Positions 13,266 to 24,395 of a stretch of DNA of 64,000 nt are shown here, piece after piece; positions within the stretch are counted from its first letter, which is position 1; each line of letters begins with the position of its first letter. The notes beneath the pieces are model-generated. The model saw only the letters and a list, made by a program, of their open reading frames with translations. It made no database searches and was not told where the DNA came from. The stretch covers positions 4,278,001 through 4,342,000 of the forward strand of contig OY754330.1 of assembly GCA_963573305.1 (NCBI GenBank). Reading direction: 5' to 3'. A program made the position numbers and the translations under genes. The stretch is from Pyrrhosoma nymphula. Lineage: Eukaryota; Arthropoda; Insecta; Odonata; Coenagrionidae.

Positions 13266-15210
13266 CGCACTTGTAAATGGGTAGATGTGCTCAATCCGGT
13301 AGTGTTTAGTCATGATCGCCATACTCGGGTTCTCGAGGAAATTGATTGATTCGGCTGTTCATATGGTGGTGGCGAATAAATATAGTGAAAATAATACATC
13401 AAGGTACATTACCATTCAAGTCGAAAGTTCGTAATGAGGACGGATCCATTAAGTTGCATACTCAGTTAGTTCTAAAGTTAGCAATCACAATTATTTCTTT
13501 GCAATTTCGAATGGTTATTTCGTTCATACCGATCCACGTGTCCTTCCAAGTCGTGCCCGCGTGGATCCACCAAGCCAAGCGCATCGACGCGACTTCTTCG
13601 TCTCCCGATATCGTCGTTCGATGCCCACAGATCGTCCCACCTTCGTCGCGTGTAGTGGGGAGTTAGGGGAGCGAAATATCACTTCACCTAGAATTTGGTG
13701 AATTTGACCTCATTTTAATGATAAAAACCCTCATCTTTCCAATTACGTATATTTATTTATTTATTTAAAAATAGACCACATACAGCATGACGCCATTTTA
13801 TAGTGATACAAGTAACAACAAACGCAAAAACATCAACCAGAAGAAGATATAGACAAATGATACAACAACATGGCAAGCCAGAAAAGATTATATTATTTGG
13901 GAATGAGACATGGCTTGGTTAGCGAAGATGTTGGAAGATAAGGAGAGAGAGGGTCAATGTTGACAGGAAGGGAGTTCAGGAGAGAAGAAGAAAGTCGAGC
14001 AATAAGGGAGCGCTTGGCGAGTGATAATCTGGGAGTAGGGATACGGAGCAATGAGTGGGTCCTTGTTGGGTCCTTGGGTATCAAAATATCAACCCCTTGC
14101 CGAAGTACTTTTCGAGCAAATAGCCTGAAAATACAAGCTTTTTAACATGTGACAGCTTACGGCTGTGCGCTCCAGAGGGAGAATAATGAAGAAATTAGGA
14201 ATTGACAACACCAAAATATTGTAAAATAAACTAAAGGTACCTATGTAAATTGTATGTTTTCTCAACAATTTATAAAAAATAATACATTACTCACCGCATT
14301 ATTTTTTACAGATTTACAAGAAAATCTTCTATTTTGAAGGCTTTTTATCCGTACGGCGTGAAAAAATGAGTCAAGTTAGAGACTTGAGTAAATGTATTTA
14401 TTTAACCCGCCATTGGTCGCGCTATGAGATTTTCTCTCTCACCAAATTTAAACTTGTGCTCACTTGGTGTTATCATGAGTTAGAATAAGTTCCCTTTGCT
14501 TCTAGCTGAATTTTTATCTCTTCCTATTGACCGACCGTCTCAAAAAGTATAAATGAAGCGTCCGCAGCTGTGTTATGATATGTCTGATACCGTCATGGCT
14601 ACAAGGTGTGAGACTTTTCCTCATCGCGCGACCACTGACGTTAAGTGTTTTTGTATAATCACTGAGTTGCGTTACACTTTCGCAACATGCGGGCAAAGTT
14701 GATTCATTTCGTGGAGAGCAGATATGTCAATGCAAATTTATGAGTCATTATAAAGCATATCCTCATAAATAAATATTTCTTCTTGAGAATGGTAATTTCC
14801 TTCATTGATACCCAACGATATCATCGCCAATAAAATTAGCAATGATTACTTAATTGTATCAGTAATTGTGTACATGTGGGAATCATTGTTTCAAATGAAC
14901 ATTAAGATAAATTAAGTAAATCTAAATATAGTTTGATATATTGCCAATAAACGCTCTATGATAGATAAACAATGGTGTACATCTGAGTGTGAGAAAAAGT
15001 CTCACACGCGACCGCTCGCGTGATAAAGTAGCTTAGCGACCACTCCCTTAGGTTAATTACAGAGAATTTTCATATTATATGACTATTATTTTGCACCATT
15101 AATATTACAATACTTACTTCACACTTCATACTGACACTGCAATTAGTACATACAATTCGAATATGGTCTCCTCCATTATGACTCTATGGGAACTATATCT
15201 CGCTGAAATT
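13266..15210. other. No gene seen; (ATTT)n patch
   Basis: A (TTTA)n stretch at 13751-13768 could be the tail of a minus-strand retroelement covering part of 13770-14150, but no coding motif supports this. The 106-residue frame at 13346-13666 is unrecognised. The phrase TGTGAGACTTTTTC or its complement recurs near 14605, 14997 and 30286. Confidence 0.35.
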
Positions 15211-15214
15211 ACCA

Positions 15215-15545
15215 TAATGGGGAGGGTGCGACCGACAAATTACAAGTGGTCATATGCGCCGTTGAGCACGCGTTGGTTAGGGAAGGAGCATTTGGGGAGT
15301 GGAGGAATAAGGGTGGAGGGAAACCCGGCGTCAGCATTAGCCCATTCTTTTAACGAAAGGCGCCGAAGGGTGCGTAGTTTAACATGCCACCCGACGGACA
15401 GGAGTATGACCCCCGGAGTGAATTGCACGAAGCTCCCAATAAGGAATCGGGATTCCGTTGAAAAATCTCTGCCACCTCCAGGATCCGAACCTGGGCTCCC
15501 GAGAGAGGAAGCTAGTAATCTACACTTGACAACGCACCATAAGCC
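15215..15545 (-). mobile_element. tRNA-derived SINE with GTCGG-type body
   Basis: The minus strand has a tRNA-like head at about 15535-15470 with box B GGTTCGGATCC. The body contains CAACGGAATCCCGATTCC, a stretch reading CCGTCGGGTGGCATGTTAAA (a GTCGGATGGGACGTTAAA-like block common in animal SINEs), and ends near GGTCGCACCCTCCCC. The 130-residue plus frame at 15163-15555 is only the antisense of this SINE. I saw no A-tail or target duplication. It is immediately followed by a GC block that begins with C/G homopolymers. Confidence 0.65.
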
Positions 15546-15975
15546 GAACCCCTAACCCACCCCCCCCCCTCCATTCCTTCCATCGATTCTCTGGGGGGGG
15601 GGCAGAGGAGGGGAGGGGCTTGGGAGTTATTGGTCGGGACAAAACAAGGGCCGGTCGGCGGAACTCTTCGTTTTTGTTGTATTTCGGGAGAAAGAGAGCT
15701 GTTTCCTTTGGCGAGGTGAGATTGGCGAAGATTCAGGTGATGGATGAGACAGTGGGGGGCGGTGGAGTTGGGAGGGTGGTTTGTGGATGGGGGGGGGGAA
15801 GAGGAGAGGGAGGGGTGGGAGGAAGACGGCGATGCCCTTGGCGGCTCGACATCTGTTGCGGCCATTAGCCGCAGGGGGTTGGGGGAAGGGAGTTCTCCAG
15901 GGGCGGAGGGAGGGAGGAAGGAGGGAAGGAGGTTAAGGGAGGGTTATGGAGGGCGGAGGACATAAGGCAAGGGCC
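15546..15975. other. G-rich block with homopolymer runs
   Basis: Runs of C (15558-15570) and G (15593-15602, 15790-15798) with GGGAGG repeats. Frames on both strands are compositional. It abuts a SINE, so it may be unrelated flanking DNA. Confidence 0.5.
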
Positions 15976-16234
15976 ATCCCTTTCACCGTGGGGGGCAGTC
16001 CCAAAGTGCGGCTCACACTTGAACTCAAAGGAAAATGTTGGCTTGCAGGGGGAAGGAGGAGGGGGGAGAGAGGGAAGATGACCCTTGAGCTCAATAGCGA
16101 AAGACTGACTGCAAAAGTGATGACTAATTTTCTCCGATGCAATTATTTAGGTTCATTGTGAACAATTTAACCGTTTGGATAATTTCCTACATCTTAACAT
16201 TAGTCTGACCATGGCTTTTGGTAAGGTAAATAAT

Positions 16235-16646
16235 CATCGAGGTTTTGGATAACGAGGTATTGTATCATTACTTTGAGCAATTAATTACATTTTCAATGGA
16301 AACTACGGCACGAACAAGTAAAACAAAACAGAAAATACAGACTTCAGAAATGAATGTACTGAGAAAAATAATGGACAAGACTAAATTAGATAGGATTTCT
16401 AACGAAAATATCAGAGACCTATGTAATATGCCTCCAAAAACAGAATAGACACGCAAAAGGAAAGAAAAATAGAATGAACACATATTATGAAAAGACGACT
16501 CAGGAATCGTCGAGATAGCAAGGGACCGAATACCATTAGGGAAGACGGGCATAGGTCGACCTCGCAAGAGATGGTCCGACAGCCTTAATTAATAAATCCA
16601 TGACATAAGGAACAGGAAAAAATGCCTTCGAAGAAGAAGAAGAAGC
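16235..16646 (+). pseudogene. RTE-like LINE 3' end with GAA tail
   Basis: A single plus frame, broken by stops at 16446, 16470 and 16488, encodes ETTARTSKTKQKIQTSEMNV, then LRKIMDKTKLDRISNENIR, then a TRKRKEK-stop-NEHIL segment, and finally IARDRIPLGKTGIGRPRKRW. This is the ordered C-terminal signature of RTE-like ORF2 proteins (TRSETSKTKQ..., DRI..E.IR, WN.H, GRPRKRW). After the stop comes a short 3' UTR and (GAA)n at 16630-16645, the kind of microsatellite tail these elements carry. It is 5'-truncated and inactive. Confidence 0.88.
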
Positions 16647-16833
16647 AGCTTCGGATAACGCGAGAGGTCTATCCTGCATAAGTAGTCGCGAAAGGGATAG
16701 GTTGTAATGCATTTGTAGTTACCACAGGCTGTTCGCTTTTGGAGTTTGGAAGAGGACGTGGAAACCACATTCAAGCAATTCTGCTAATGCCCACCAGTTT
16801 CTAGGATTCGTCGCCACCTAGATATACCCTTAA

Positions 16834-16846
16834 TACCCTTTCCAGT
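16834..16846 (+). repeat. 13-bp target duplication, left copy
   Basis: TACCCTTTCCAGT, repeated exactly at 17064-17076 on the other side of the hairpin element. Confidence 0.8.
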
Positions 16847-17063
16847 TAGAATTGATAAAAATTATGCGAATTTCACAAAAGTTGGTTTATTCACGACCCG
16901 GGTTTCAACACATTATGTCATCTTCATGTCACCTAAAGATGACATAATGTGTTGAAACCCGGGTCGTGAATAAACCAACTTGTGTGAAATTCGCATAATT
17001 TTTATCATTCCTAACATGGAAAAATTTCACATAATACTTACACCCTGAAACCGCAAATTTTCT
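16847..17063. mobile_element. Hairpin (Penelope-like) element with 13-bp TSD
   Basis: Two nearly perfect inverted arms (about 16853-16926 and 16936-17008) read GATAAAAATTATGCGAATTT... and its complement, with a loop of about 10 nt. Each arm carries a GGTTTATTCACGACCCGGGT block. The plus-strand right arm contains CTAAAGA (16933-16939), T, GACA...TGTG, then GAAACCC (GAAA 16954-16957), a degenerate hammerhead-like core. About 55 bp on the right side has no inverted partner. The whole unit is bounded by identical 13-bp repeats. A long TSD of unusual length points to retrotransposition by an endonuclease-bearing element rather than a cut-and-paste transposase. Confidence 0.8.
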
Positions 17064-17076
17064 TACCCTTTCCAGT
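17064..17076 (+). repeat. 13-bp target duplication, right copy
   Basis: Exact match to 16834-16846. Confidence 0.8.
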
Positions 17077-17610
17077 ACCCAAGGACATTACGGATTTAGC
17101 TATTGGGGAGATCTCAGCCTTTGGAAAGACGATAAGTCTCCAAGGGGGAACTCTCTTTGAAGTAGATGGCACAATGGACCAACATGACCAAAGCACCCAG
17201 ATCTACGACACAGGCATTAATCACCTATGTTTTTTTTCAATTCTACTCCAGACTTTTCTCTTGAAATGCATTTAGTCACGTAACCTATCCTAAGACAAGG
17301 GAGATCCAACTTCAACAGAAAATTTCAAAGCATTGTGACATTAAAACAAATGTACAAATAATCAAATGAAAAACCATATTCAGAGTAGAATGGATTTCCA
17401 CGGTGAACTAGGCACATTGTTCTATTTCTCTGAACTTGCTTTTTGTCAAATGAGCTATGCAAATCAATCAACGTATCTAAATTCGGCTCACTTAAATGAC
17501 CAAATGTATGACCAATTTGGGAAACACAATATCTCCAATATTAAATTTCTCCGATGGAATAGCCTTCACCAAAGTAAAGTCTCCAACAGAAGGGCAATAA
17601 ACTTGGTTTA
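17077..17610. other. No gene seen
   Basis: The 89-residue frame at 17366-17635 has no recognisable motif and its end runs into the SINE tail. Confidence 0.4.
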
Positions 17611-17611
17611 T

Positions 17612-17785
17612 TTTTTTTTAGGATACCGGGACTAGCCACGGTAGTCACCTTTACGGAGTCACCCGCAAGTGCACATAAGTGCGATATTCCACAGAGGAAA
17701 ATTCATCCGCCTTGACCGGGATTCGAACCCGGATCCCTCGATTTCGCGCCGAGTGCTTTAACCAGTTAAGCTAACGAGGCATCCT
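17612..17785 (-). mobile_element. tRNA-derived SINE (family A), complete head and tail
   Basis: On the minus strand a tRNA-like head (17782-17711) begins GCCTCGTTAGCTTAACTGG, with box A TAGCTTAACTGG matching TRGCNNARYNGG, and has box B GGTTCGAATCC. The 3' acceptor side, AAGGC, can pair with the 5' end. Position 33 of the anticodon loop is G, not U, so it is not a usable tRNA. The body includes TCTGTGGAATATCGCAC and GCTAGTCCCGGTATCC, then an A9 tail at the 17612-17625 end. Related copies are at 17.9, 35.75 and 42.75 kb. Confidence 0.85.
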
Positions 17786-17919
17786 TCTCCCCTGTGGATT
17801 ACTTGGTGGCTTTATAGGAGCATGGTGGTCAGGACTGCTAGACATATGATGCCATAAGCAGTCCAAATCGTGCGCTAAGCGCCACAGTCCGCGAGGATAA
17901 AGCCATATATAGAAAGCAC

Positions 17920-18005
17920 TCTGCGCGAAATCGAGGGATCCGGGTTCGAATCCCTGTCAAGGCGAATGATTTTTCCTCTGTGGAATATCGCACATACACT
18001 AGGTT
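17920..18005 (+). mobile_element. SINE family A, second copy in opposite orientation
   Basis: The plus strand reads AAAGCACTCTGCGCGAAATC, then GGATCCGGGTTCGAATCCCT and CCTCTGTGGAATATCGCAC, matching the neighbouring SINE at 17612-17785. Box A is missing, so the copy begins within the tRNA-like head. The two copies face each other about 140 bp apart and could fold into a long hairpin. The frame at 17838-18041 (minus) is this SINE read backwards. Confidence 0.75.
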
Positions 18006-18079
18006 GTTTTCAGCCACCACAAAAACCCAAGGTGTATACAAAGGGAAGGCATATGGAAAAGTGTAGTCGGCATTCTGTT

Positions 18080-20960
18080 CCCATATAAATCGTTACTATT
18101 TTATCGATGTCGGTGAAGCAAATAGACGTGATCTGGTCCTTCTGAATCCTCTTCTCTATGATAAGTCTACGATTTTAAAAATACTCCTCCTTTTTTCTTA
18201 TTCCTCTGAAAGTGAATGAGTCGTCTTCTCGGAATTCCTCCATCTTTCGTTCCATCCTCCTGTAAATAATTCTAGTCAGAAATATCGATACATGTACTGT
18301 CAGGCTAACTGTTCTGAAGCATTTGCATATCTCCACTATTACATTCTTGGTGATATGGATGATTACATTCTTTTACAGCGAGTCCATTAGCATTTGGCCA
18401 ATGGAATAAAGTCACAAATCAATCATAATAGCTTATTTAGGGTCCTCGATCCTGAATTCTTAAGAAACTCCTACAGAATTTCATCAAATCCTGACGCATT
18501 TCTATCTCTCAAGTAGTTTACTGCAGCATCAAGTTCTAATCTTAATATGGGATATCTTTTTTCATCTTCATCCAGTGTCTTCATTCTCTAGTATCCTGAT
18601 AATTCAGTGCTTTGCGGCTGTAAAGTTTCTCCTGGTACTCTTTATATCTCTTTGCTTTATCTTCAATTCCAATGAGAATTTCTTTGTCCTCACTCCCATT
18701 GACATTACTGTTTGGCGTTCTATTAAGTAACTTCTTACAATTATGTAAGCCACTTTCACTTTTCCCTGGAAAAGATCACTTTAATCACACACCTCATTAC
18801 TCTCATAGATTCTTCTCTGGCCCTCCTTGCTTAACGGCTGATCGTTTTCCTTATTATTATATACATACATTACATTTATTTACATTACTTGCGGAGGTCG
18901 TCCAACTATCCCCATGTATATGCTGTGGATGGTGTTAACATAAAGGTGACAGATGAAGTAAAGTATCTAGGAATTACGATAACTTCGAACCTATCGTGGG
19001 GAACACATATAAAAAATATTTGTGGCAGAGCTCTGAAGAAGCTAGGATTCGTCAAGCGTATTGTGGGAAGGTTTTCGGATGAAAAAGTAAAAGATAGGTG
19101 CTATTTCGCACTCGTCCGGCCACACCTTGAATATGCAGCAAGCATATGGGATCCGGTGCAGAAAGACTTAATCCGGGAACTTAATAAAATACAAAGGAAA
19201 GCTGCGCGATTCGTCAAAAACTGCTACGGGCGTACAGATAGCATTGTTACACAGATGTGAAACGAATTAGGCTGGGAGCCGCTAGAGACTCGGAGGCTGC
19301 GCGCTAGGCTTAGATTACTTGAGCAATTGAGAATAGATATCTTTAAGAGCGACACGGAGAACATCATATTAGAACCCCACTATATTTCCAGGTCCGACAG
19401 AAACGATAAATTAAGAGAGATATTTTGCCGAACGGATAGGTATGGGAATTCGTTTTTCCCCTAACAATAAGGGACTTCAATAAATGCTAGGCGTAATTTC
19501 ATTGGAGCGTTTCCTTTTTATATGTAAACGGCTGGTGTCCTAACACCCCCCGCCACACGCCTATTGAGGCGGCTTGTGGGGTAGTATGTAGATGTAGATA
19601 TGATGCCCTTCGGTTTCAAATTTTTGTGCTTTATTCTTTCATATATCAGGTCCAGGACCTCTTGCGTATTCCATGGCTTCCGATTCTATGTTTCCTTCTT
19701 CTTATTTTCACTTTGGATGGATTATACAATTCCTTTTTTGATCTCTTGCCATCTCTCTCTTCGATTGGTAATGTATCGCTTCCAACCTCTCTGAATTGGT
19801 GTAGAGTGATTTGCTAGCCCAATACGTGTTCTGTTTTCCGAAGTCTTTCGACCTGCCAGCGATTCTTAGTTGATTTTTTAGTATTTTTAACTTAAGATGA
19901 CATTTCATCATGAACAAAGTATGGTCACTACTGATATCTGCGCCAGAGTAGCTCTCACAGTCCTTTACTTGATTTCTAAATCACTATTTCACTACTGCAT
20001 ATATTGGCTATTTTAAATCTTCTTGTCTCCTCTGGCAGTTTACACGAGTAACATCTTCGTGGGTGGTTACCAAATAGTGTGTTTCTGACGACAAGGTCAT
20101 TTTTGACGCAGAACTGAATCATTCCCTCTCTCCTAATGTTCCGTTTTCCAAAACCATGCTTCTTTATCGTCTTACAATCTTGGCCTTCTCCAGCAACGCA
20201 TTCCAGTTTCCTAGAATAATGAAGCATTCATCCCCCTATACATTATTTATCACTTCAATACCGTCGTACATCTCTTCCTCTTCGTCGTATTCGTAACCTG
20301 ATATGGGCATGTATGCCTGCACCACAACCATGGCCTTAGGATTTGTTTCTAATATAACCATTGCTATCCTTATGTTGGATTGAAGGTATATTTTTACTCG
20401 CATATGGCTATTTTTTAAATTATTATTCCAATATCTACGTTTTAATTCCTTGATCCAGGGTGGATAATCGGGTAGCTGCCGCTCTATAAGCCCCCTTATT
20501 CAAGCCATTTAATTTCGCTGATACCTAAAACATCCAGAACCATTCTTCTCATCACCAATTTGAAGTTTAAGAGCTAAAGAGAATTCGAAGAGAGCTGTTT
20601 CTCCTCGGGATAGTAAGATGGTAGTTTCCCGTTGATTTCCATCCCGTTGACTACAGCTGCCTGTATCGCTGTACCACACGGTCTCCATCTTCACTGATGT
20701 GAAGGAGGGTGGCTGCCACCTCCTCCAGATTACTGGCTGCCTATTTGTTGGCGCTAGCCATTCACCAAGTCGCGGCATCTTAACGGGCTTTCGTATCGTC
20801 TTAGAGCCCTCTTACTCAGTAATGACACACTGCAACCTCTGGATACCGTCGATTTTGTTCACGACTGCTATTGCCGAGTAAACTCATATAGTTTGCAGCT
20901 AACATATAAATCCTTAGGTTGACTTATCACCCGCAGCCCGATTGATGCAGTTGGTAGCGG
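18080..20960 (-). pseudogene. RTE-like LINE, endonuclease plus reverse transcriptase, split by an insertion
   Basis: Long degraded minus-strand ORF2. The APE endonuclease runs from about 20600 to 19900: VLDVLGISEIKW (about 20530), NPKAMVVVQAYMPISGYEYD (about 20330), ILGNWNA, KRNIRREGMIQFC, NDLVVRNTLFGNHPRR (about 20090), and GADISSDHTLFMMK (about 19930) with the catalytic SDH motif. A linker with WNTQEVLDLIYERIKHKN ends at about 19610. After the inserted CR1-like copy, the sequence resumes at about 18745 with DKAKRYKEYQEKLYSRKALN, LELDAAVNYLRDRNASGFDE (motif 0-1), FRTVSLTVHVSIFLTRIIYR, MEEFREDDSFTFRGIR and LIIEKRIQKDQITSICFTDI (palm, degraded). Several frameshifts and stops are visible. The 5' part to about 20960 is assigned by continuity only. 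The 3' end beyond the palm is missing next to the SINE pair. Confidence 0.85.
18890..19600 (+). pseudogene. CR1/Jockey-like LINE 3' end, inserted in the RTE-like copy
   Basis: The plus strand encodes DEVKYLGITITSNLSWGTHI, CGRALKKLGFVKRIVGRFSD, CYFALVRPHLEYAASIWDPV, and LNKIQRKAARFVKNCYGR to 19257. A TGA follows, then the same frame continues with NELGWEPLETRRLRARLRLL to 19463. The usual end motif FFPxTIRDxN is present as FFP then LTIRDFNKC after a one-base shift. These are the RT thumb and C-terminal blocks of CR1/Jockey-clade ORF2. The 3' UTR contains CCGCCACACGCCTATTGAGG and ends TATGTAGATGTAGAT, the tail seen in related copies at 32.3 and 52.1 kb. It is 5'-truncated, and no target duplication was resolved. 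Confidence 0.88.
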
Positions 20961-22030
20961 TGAGCTTGCCTTAAGTAAAAAAATTATTTTTCAAAAATAG
21001 GTACCAATTCAAAATTTTGTATTTTCAAAAAATAATTTTTTTTAGCTTCGCATTTCCTCTCGTAGGCTGCATCTGATGACGCAACAACAACGTCACGGAG
21101 TAATGCTATTTTGTTTTCATCATTTTTATGCGCCTCTCAAAATTACCGTGAGATGTCGTTGATTTATTAGAAGAGGGTGGCTGTTTTCAACAATTGCGGG
21201 TATCCCGAATAAAATTGGTGTTTCGGGTGCAGAAACTCGACGACCTTGCTTCGCCGTACTTGAATTTCCGGTGAATTTTGTAGGGGGGGGGGCATTATTT
21301 TTAGTTAACGCATTCAAAATCCCCACATTACTTTTAGTTAACGCAAAAATAAGGAGCGCAGCCTCTTAAATTGGGATCCTGAGGTCTGAGAGTCATGCAA
21401 TGAAAGTTTTGACTGTCGAGTGTCGAGAGGTGGTTCCCATACTTTAAATGATCGCCATTCTATATAGGACACAATCACGTCACCAGTTGATTGAAATTTT
21501 AATTACATTTTTCACCTCAGCCGCATTGTCAAGTGGACCTCCCCGAATTTTAATTAATAATAAACTATAAAATATAAGCTGAATCCAATAATAAACACAA
21601 TTATTAGGCCGTTCAGCATTCTTTCAACACTCTTTCTCTCCATTTCCTCACCATACACCACCGTCCTTCACCTACTTCTCTGTAAATCCTTGACCTCGCT
21701 ACATAATACTTCAGCACCATTTCTCTTTTCGCTTCCATCAGTATTTAAGGTTTGAAAAATTTTCCTCAAAATGTAATCACATTGCTTCCATGTCTTTGAA
21801 AGCCCTTCTACATGAATTCGTTCATTTATCTTCCGAAGACAGTTGCATAGGATACCAATTGACTTGCCCTTTTCTAAATTATGCGCTCATCCTTGGGTAA
21901 TATGCATTATATATCAACGTAGTATCAAAAAGAGTTAAATATTTGTCGATTTAACATTGCTCTGTTCTAGCTCAGATAGCATGAAAATCTTCGGTCCGTT
22001 AATTTGCCCATTACCATATATATATGTATT
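20961..22030. other. No gene seen; small AT hairpin
   Basis: TAAAAAAATTATTTTTCAAA near 20975 pairs imperfectly with its complement near 21025-21050. TTTTAGTTAACGCA occurs twice (about 21299 and 21333). C/T-rich sequence at 21610-21900 may be more LINE DNA on the minus strand, but I could not recover convincing motifs. Confidence 0.4.
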
Positions 22031-22039
22031 TAAAACCAA

Positions 22040-24010
22040 TGTAAAGGTGAAAAATGAACACGCTGATGATGCACTCAACTATAAACTATAATATGCACAT
22101 GAACATCACACCATTCCCTTTCGGGGTAGGCAAAGTCAAAGAACTTAGGAATTGCTGTTAGTCCTGGAACACTGGCTCCCTTTTCTCATACTTTTATCCA
22201 TTATTCTCTTTACTTACCAACCTCTTTCACTTCTCTTAAACTCATGCGTTGATTTATATACGCTCTCCTATTCTTAAGACTCCTAAAATTCCTCCTCTTA
22301 ATTTAGAATCTCTTCCAACATGTTCACCCATGTCTTTCGTGGTCTACCCCTTCCTCTCACATCAGCCACTTCACTTTAATATATATGTGTTTAGTTAATC
22401 AACTCTCATCTTTTCTCTCGACATGGCCAAACCAAAGAAGCTCACTCCTTTCATACATACTCACACTACTAAAAAGCATCCAACCCACGTTCTTTCATGA
22501 TCCACTCATTCCTGACCATATCCATCCTACTTTTGCCGCAAACACTTGTCGAGTATCCCATTCCCACTACATTATAAGCCTACTCTTACTATTGTCTTAC
22601 GTCGTCTACGTAGCATTCAATAACCGCTCATTCACTTCATATTCCTTCTAAACCTTCCACAGTTAATTTCTATTTATACTCTCATATGCCTTCTCTAAAT
22701 CCACAAATGCACAATATACTTTCTTTGATACGTACATACATTTCTCTAACACCTGCTGAAGTGCAAGCAGGTGATCACTAGGTACATCCTCTTTCAGGCA
22801 TTAACCAACAATATACACCCCAGATTCTGTCGCTAGTAATCTTCCTCACTCTTTTCAGTATTATTTTAACTGAACACTTTCCTTGGAAAACTCAATCAAC
22901 TAATTGCTCTGTAATATTTTTATTCGGTCTTCCCACCCTTTCCTATACATATGTGTACAGTGGAACTATTGTCACATTTCTCTGATCCGTTGTATCAACA
23001 GAAGCTTTATGAATTATACAATCGACACAAGCGACCTACAAGTAATTTACACCCACACTTCAAAATTTCACTGTATACCCCATCTACGCCTGCAGCATTC
23101 CCATTTTTCAGTATTGTCTCTGGCGTTACCATCTCATTCTCACTCATTTCCTGTCCATACTGATATTCCCATATGTACTAATTCGGAAGCTCATCTTTAT
23201 CGCCTGCACCATCATTGAGAAATTCTTCAAATTACTTCCTCCAACAGTTTCTGACATTACTTTCAACCCATGAAAACTCGCCACTTTTGTTCTTCGTTGC
23301 ACCTGAATATATTCAATGAAGAACAGCCCTATACCTTCCTTCCTTCGCTCTTTTTAACCAATTCCGAAATAACTGTATATTGCCTTTAAAATCACTCTCT
23401 ATTTTGCTAGCGTCATCCGCACGCATTCTTTCCTAGCTCTCTTTCACAAAGTTTGAATTCATTCTTTTTCTCCATGCATTCATGACATGCCTCCTTTAGC
23501 CCTTCATCAGATTTGGCTGCAATCAATCTCTTATATGTCTTTCCACTTTCTGCAATTTTCACTCCTTCATTCGACCATGCATCGCCTTTCTTTACCCCCC
23601 TGCCACTCCTTTTCCACGTGTACTTTCTGCAAAGTCTGCAATCATTCCTTTTAAATCGTCCCACAAATCATTCACATTCCCATGACCGATATTCTCCTCC
23701 CATTCTCTCTGTTGCGAAGATAGCATGTCCTCAAGTATGCATCCATTCTCATCGAGGATAGTGTAATCCTCATACCCAAACCTTGTTGTCTACCCACCTC
23801 TCCTTTTTTTACTCTCATTTGCTTACGTGCCAATACTTTGGAACCCACTTTTTTCCCAGATCCACTCAAAACACCACCAAATAGTGGTCTGTTTCACATT
23901 CAGCACTCCTAATCACCCTTGTATCTATTACTACTTATCCCATTTTTTGTGTCTCTCATCAGAAACAAAAAATCAATCATGGTCTGCAATCATAAGCAAC
24001 ATACCATAGC
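22040..24010 (-). pseudogene. APE-type LINE, second family, heavily decayed
   Basis: Minus-strand fragments appear in the expected order. End of the APE domain: IDFLFLMRDTKNGISSNRYK then ETDHYLVV at about 24000-23880. Linker: LWDDLKGMIADFAES and KKGDAWSNEGVKIAE, YKRLIAAKSDEGLKEA at 23690-23480. RT: CMYVSKKVYCAFVDLEKAYE (motif A region) at about 22720-22660, then LLWFGHVERKDESRLTKHIY at about 22440, and a GRGRP-like tail near 22350. Many frameshifts and stops are present, so this copy is old. The family differs from the 18-21 kb copy in its FGHVER ending. The 3' boundary near 22040 is approximate. Confidence 0.75.
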
Positions 24011-24378
24011 TAAAACAGTAAAAAATATCATGAATAATTTTCATTTGATTGATCTAATTATGAATAAAGATAAAACTATATTATTCTCCAACGGAAGGAA
24101 GAATTTTTCATGTGGGGAGCACGGTTGTCGATGATGGAGCATGTAATAAAGAAATTGTGAAAGAAGCTAGGTGAGGCAAAGATGGTGTTTTGCCAGAAGA
24201 CTAGCCCGTCAAAAGCTGGGAACAAGAGTGGAACCAAGGAAACTCATCGTCACAACACATGCGTGGATAATGTTGTAATATGACGGATGCAAGGAAGATA
24301 GCAGCAACAATGATAGATAATTGGAGAAATTAAAATAATAAATTCCGATGCAGGCAAAATCACGGGTTCTCCATGGGA
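24010..24378 (+). pseudogene. LINE reverse transcriptase fragment, plus strand
   Basis: In separate plus frames: FHLIDLIMNKDKTILFSNGR (24035-24094), then a thumb-like stretch with VVDDGACNKEIVKEA, GEAKMVFCQK and THAWIML. The order matches the RT end of an APE-type LINE (LGxxxxxDGxCxxEI, AKxxF, VxSVxLYG), with the YGCE block altered. It is decayed and truncated, and lies next to a young insertion that begins at 24396. Confidence 0.6.
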
Positions 24379-24380
24379 TC

Positions 24381-24395
24381 TCCCCATTCACCAAC
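24381..24395 (+). repeat. 15-bp target duplication, left copy
   Basis: TCCCCATTCACCAAC, repeated exactly at 24988-25002. Confidence 0.85.

Noticed and set aside
13893..14145. Basic frames on both strands suspected as retroelement coding
   Set aside because: No ordered RT, endonuclease or gag motif could be recovered; only an (ATTT)n patch nearby.
15163..15555. 130-residue plus-strand frame
   Set aside because: Antisense of a tRNA-derived SINE; box B and SINE body are visible on the minus strand.
17711..17782. Possible functional tRNA gene
   Set aside because: Box A and B are good, but position 33 is not U, the acceptor stem is mismatched, and a SINE body and A-tail follow.
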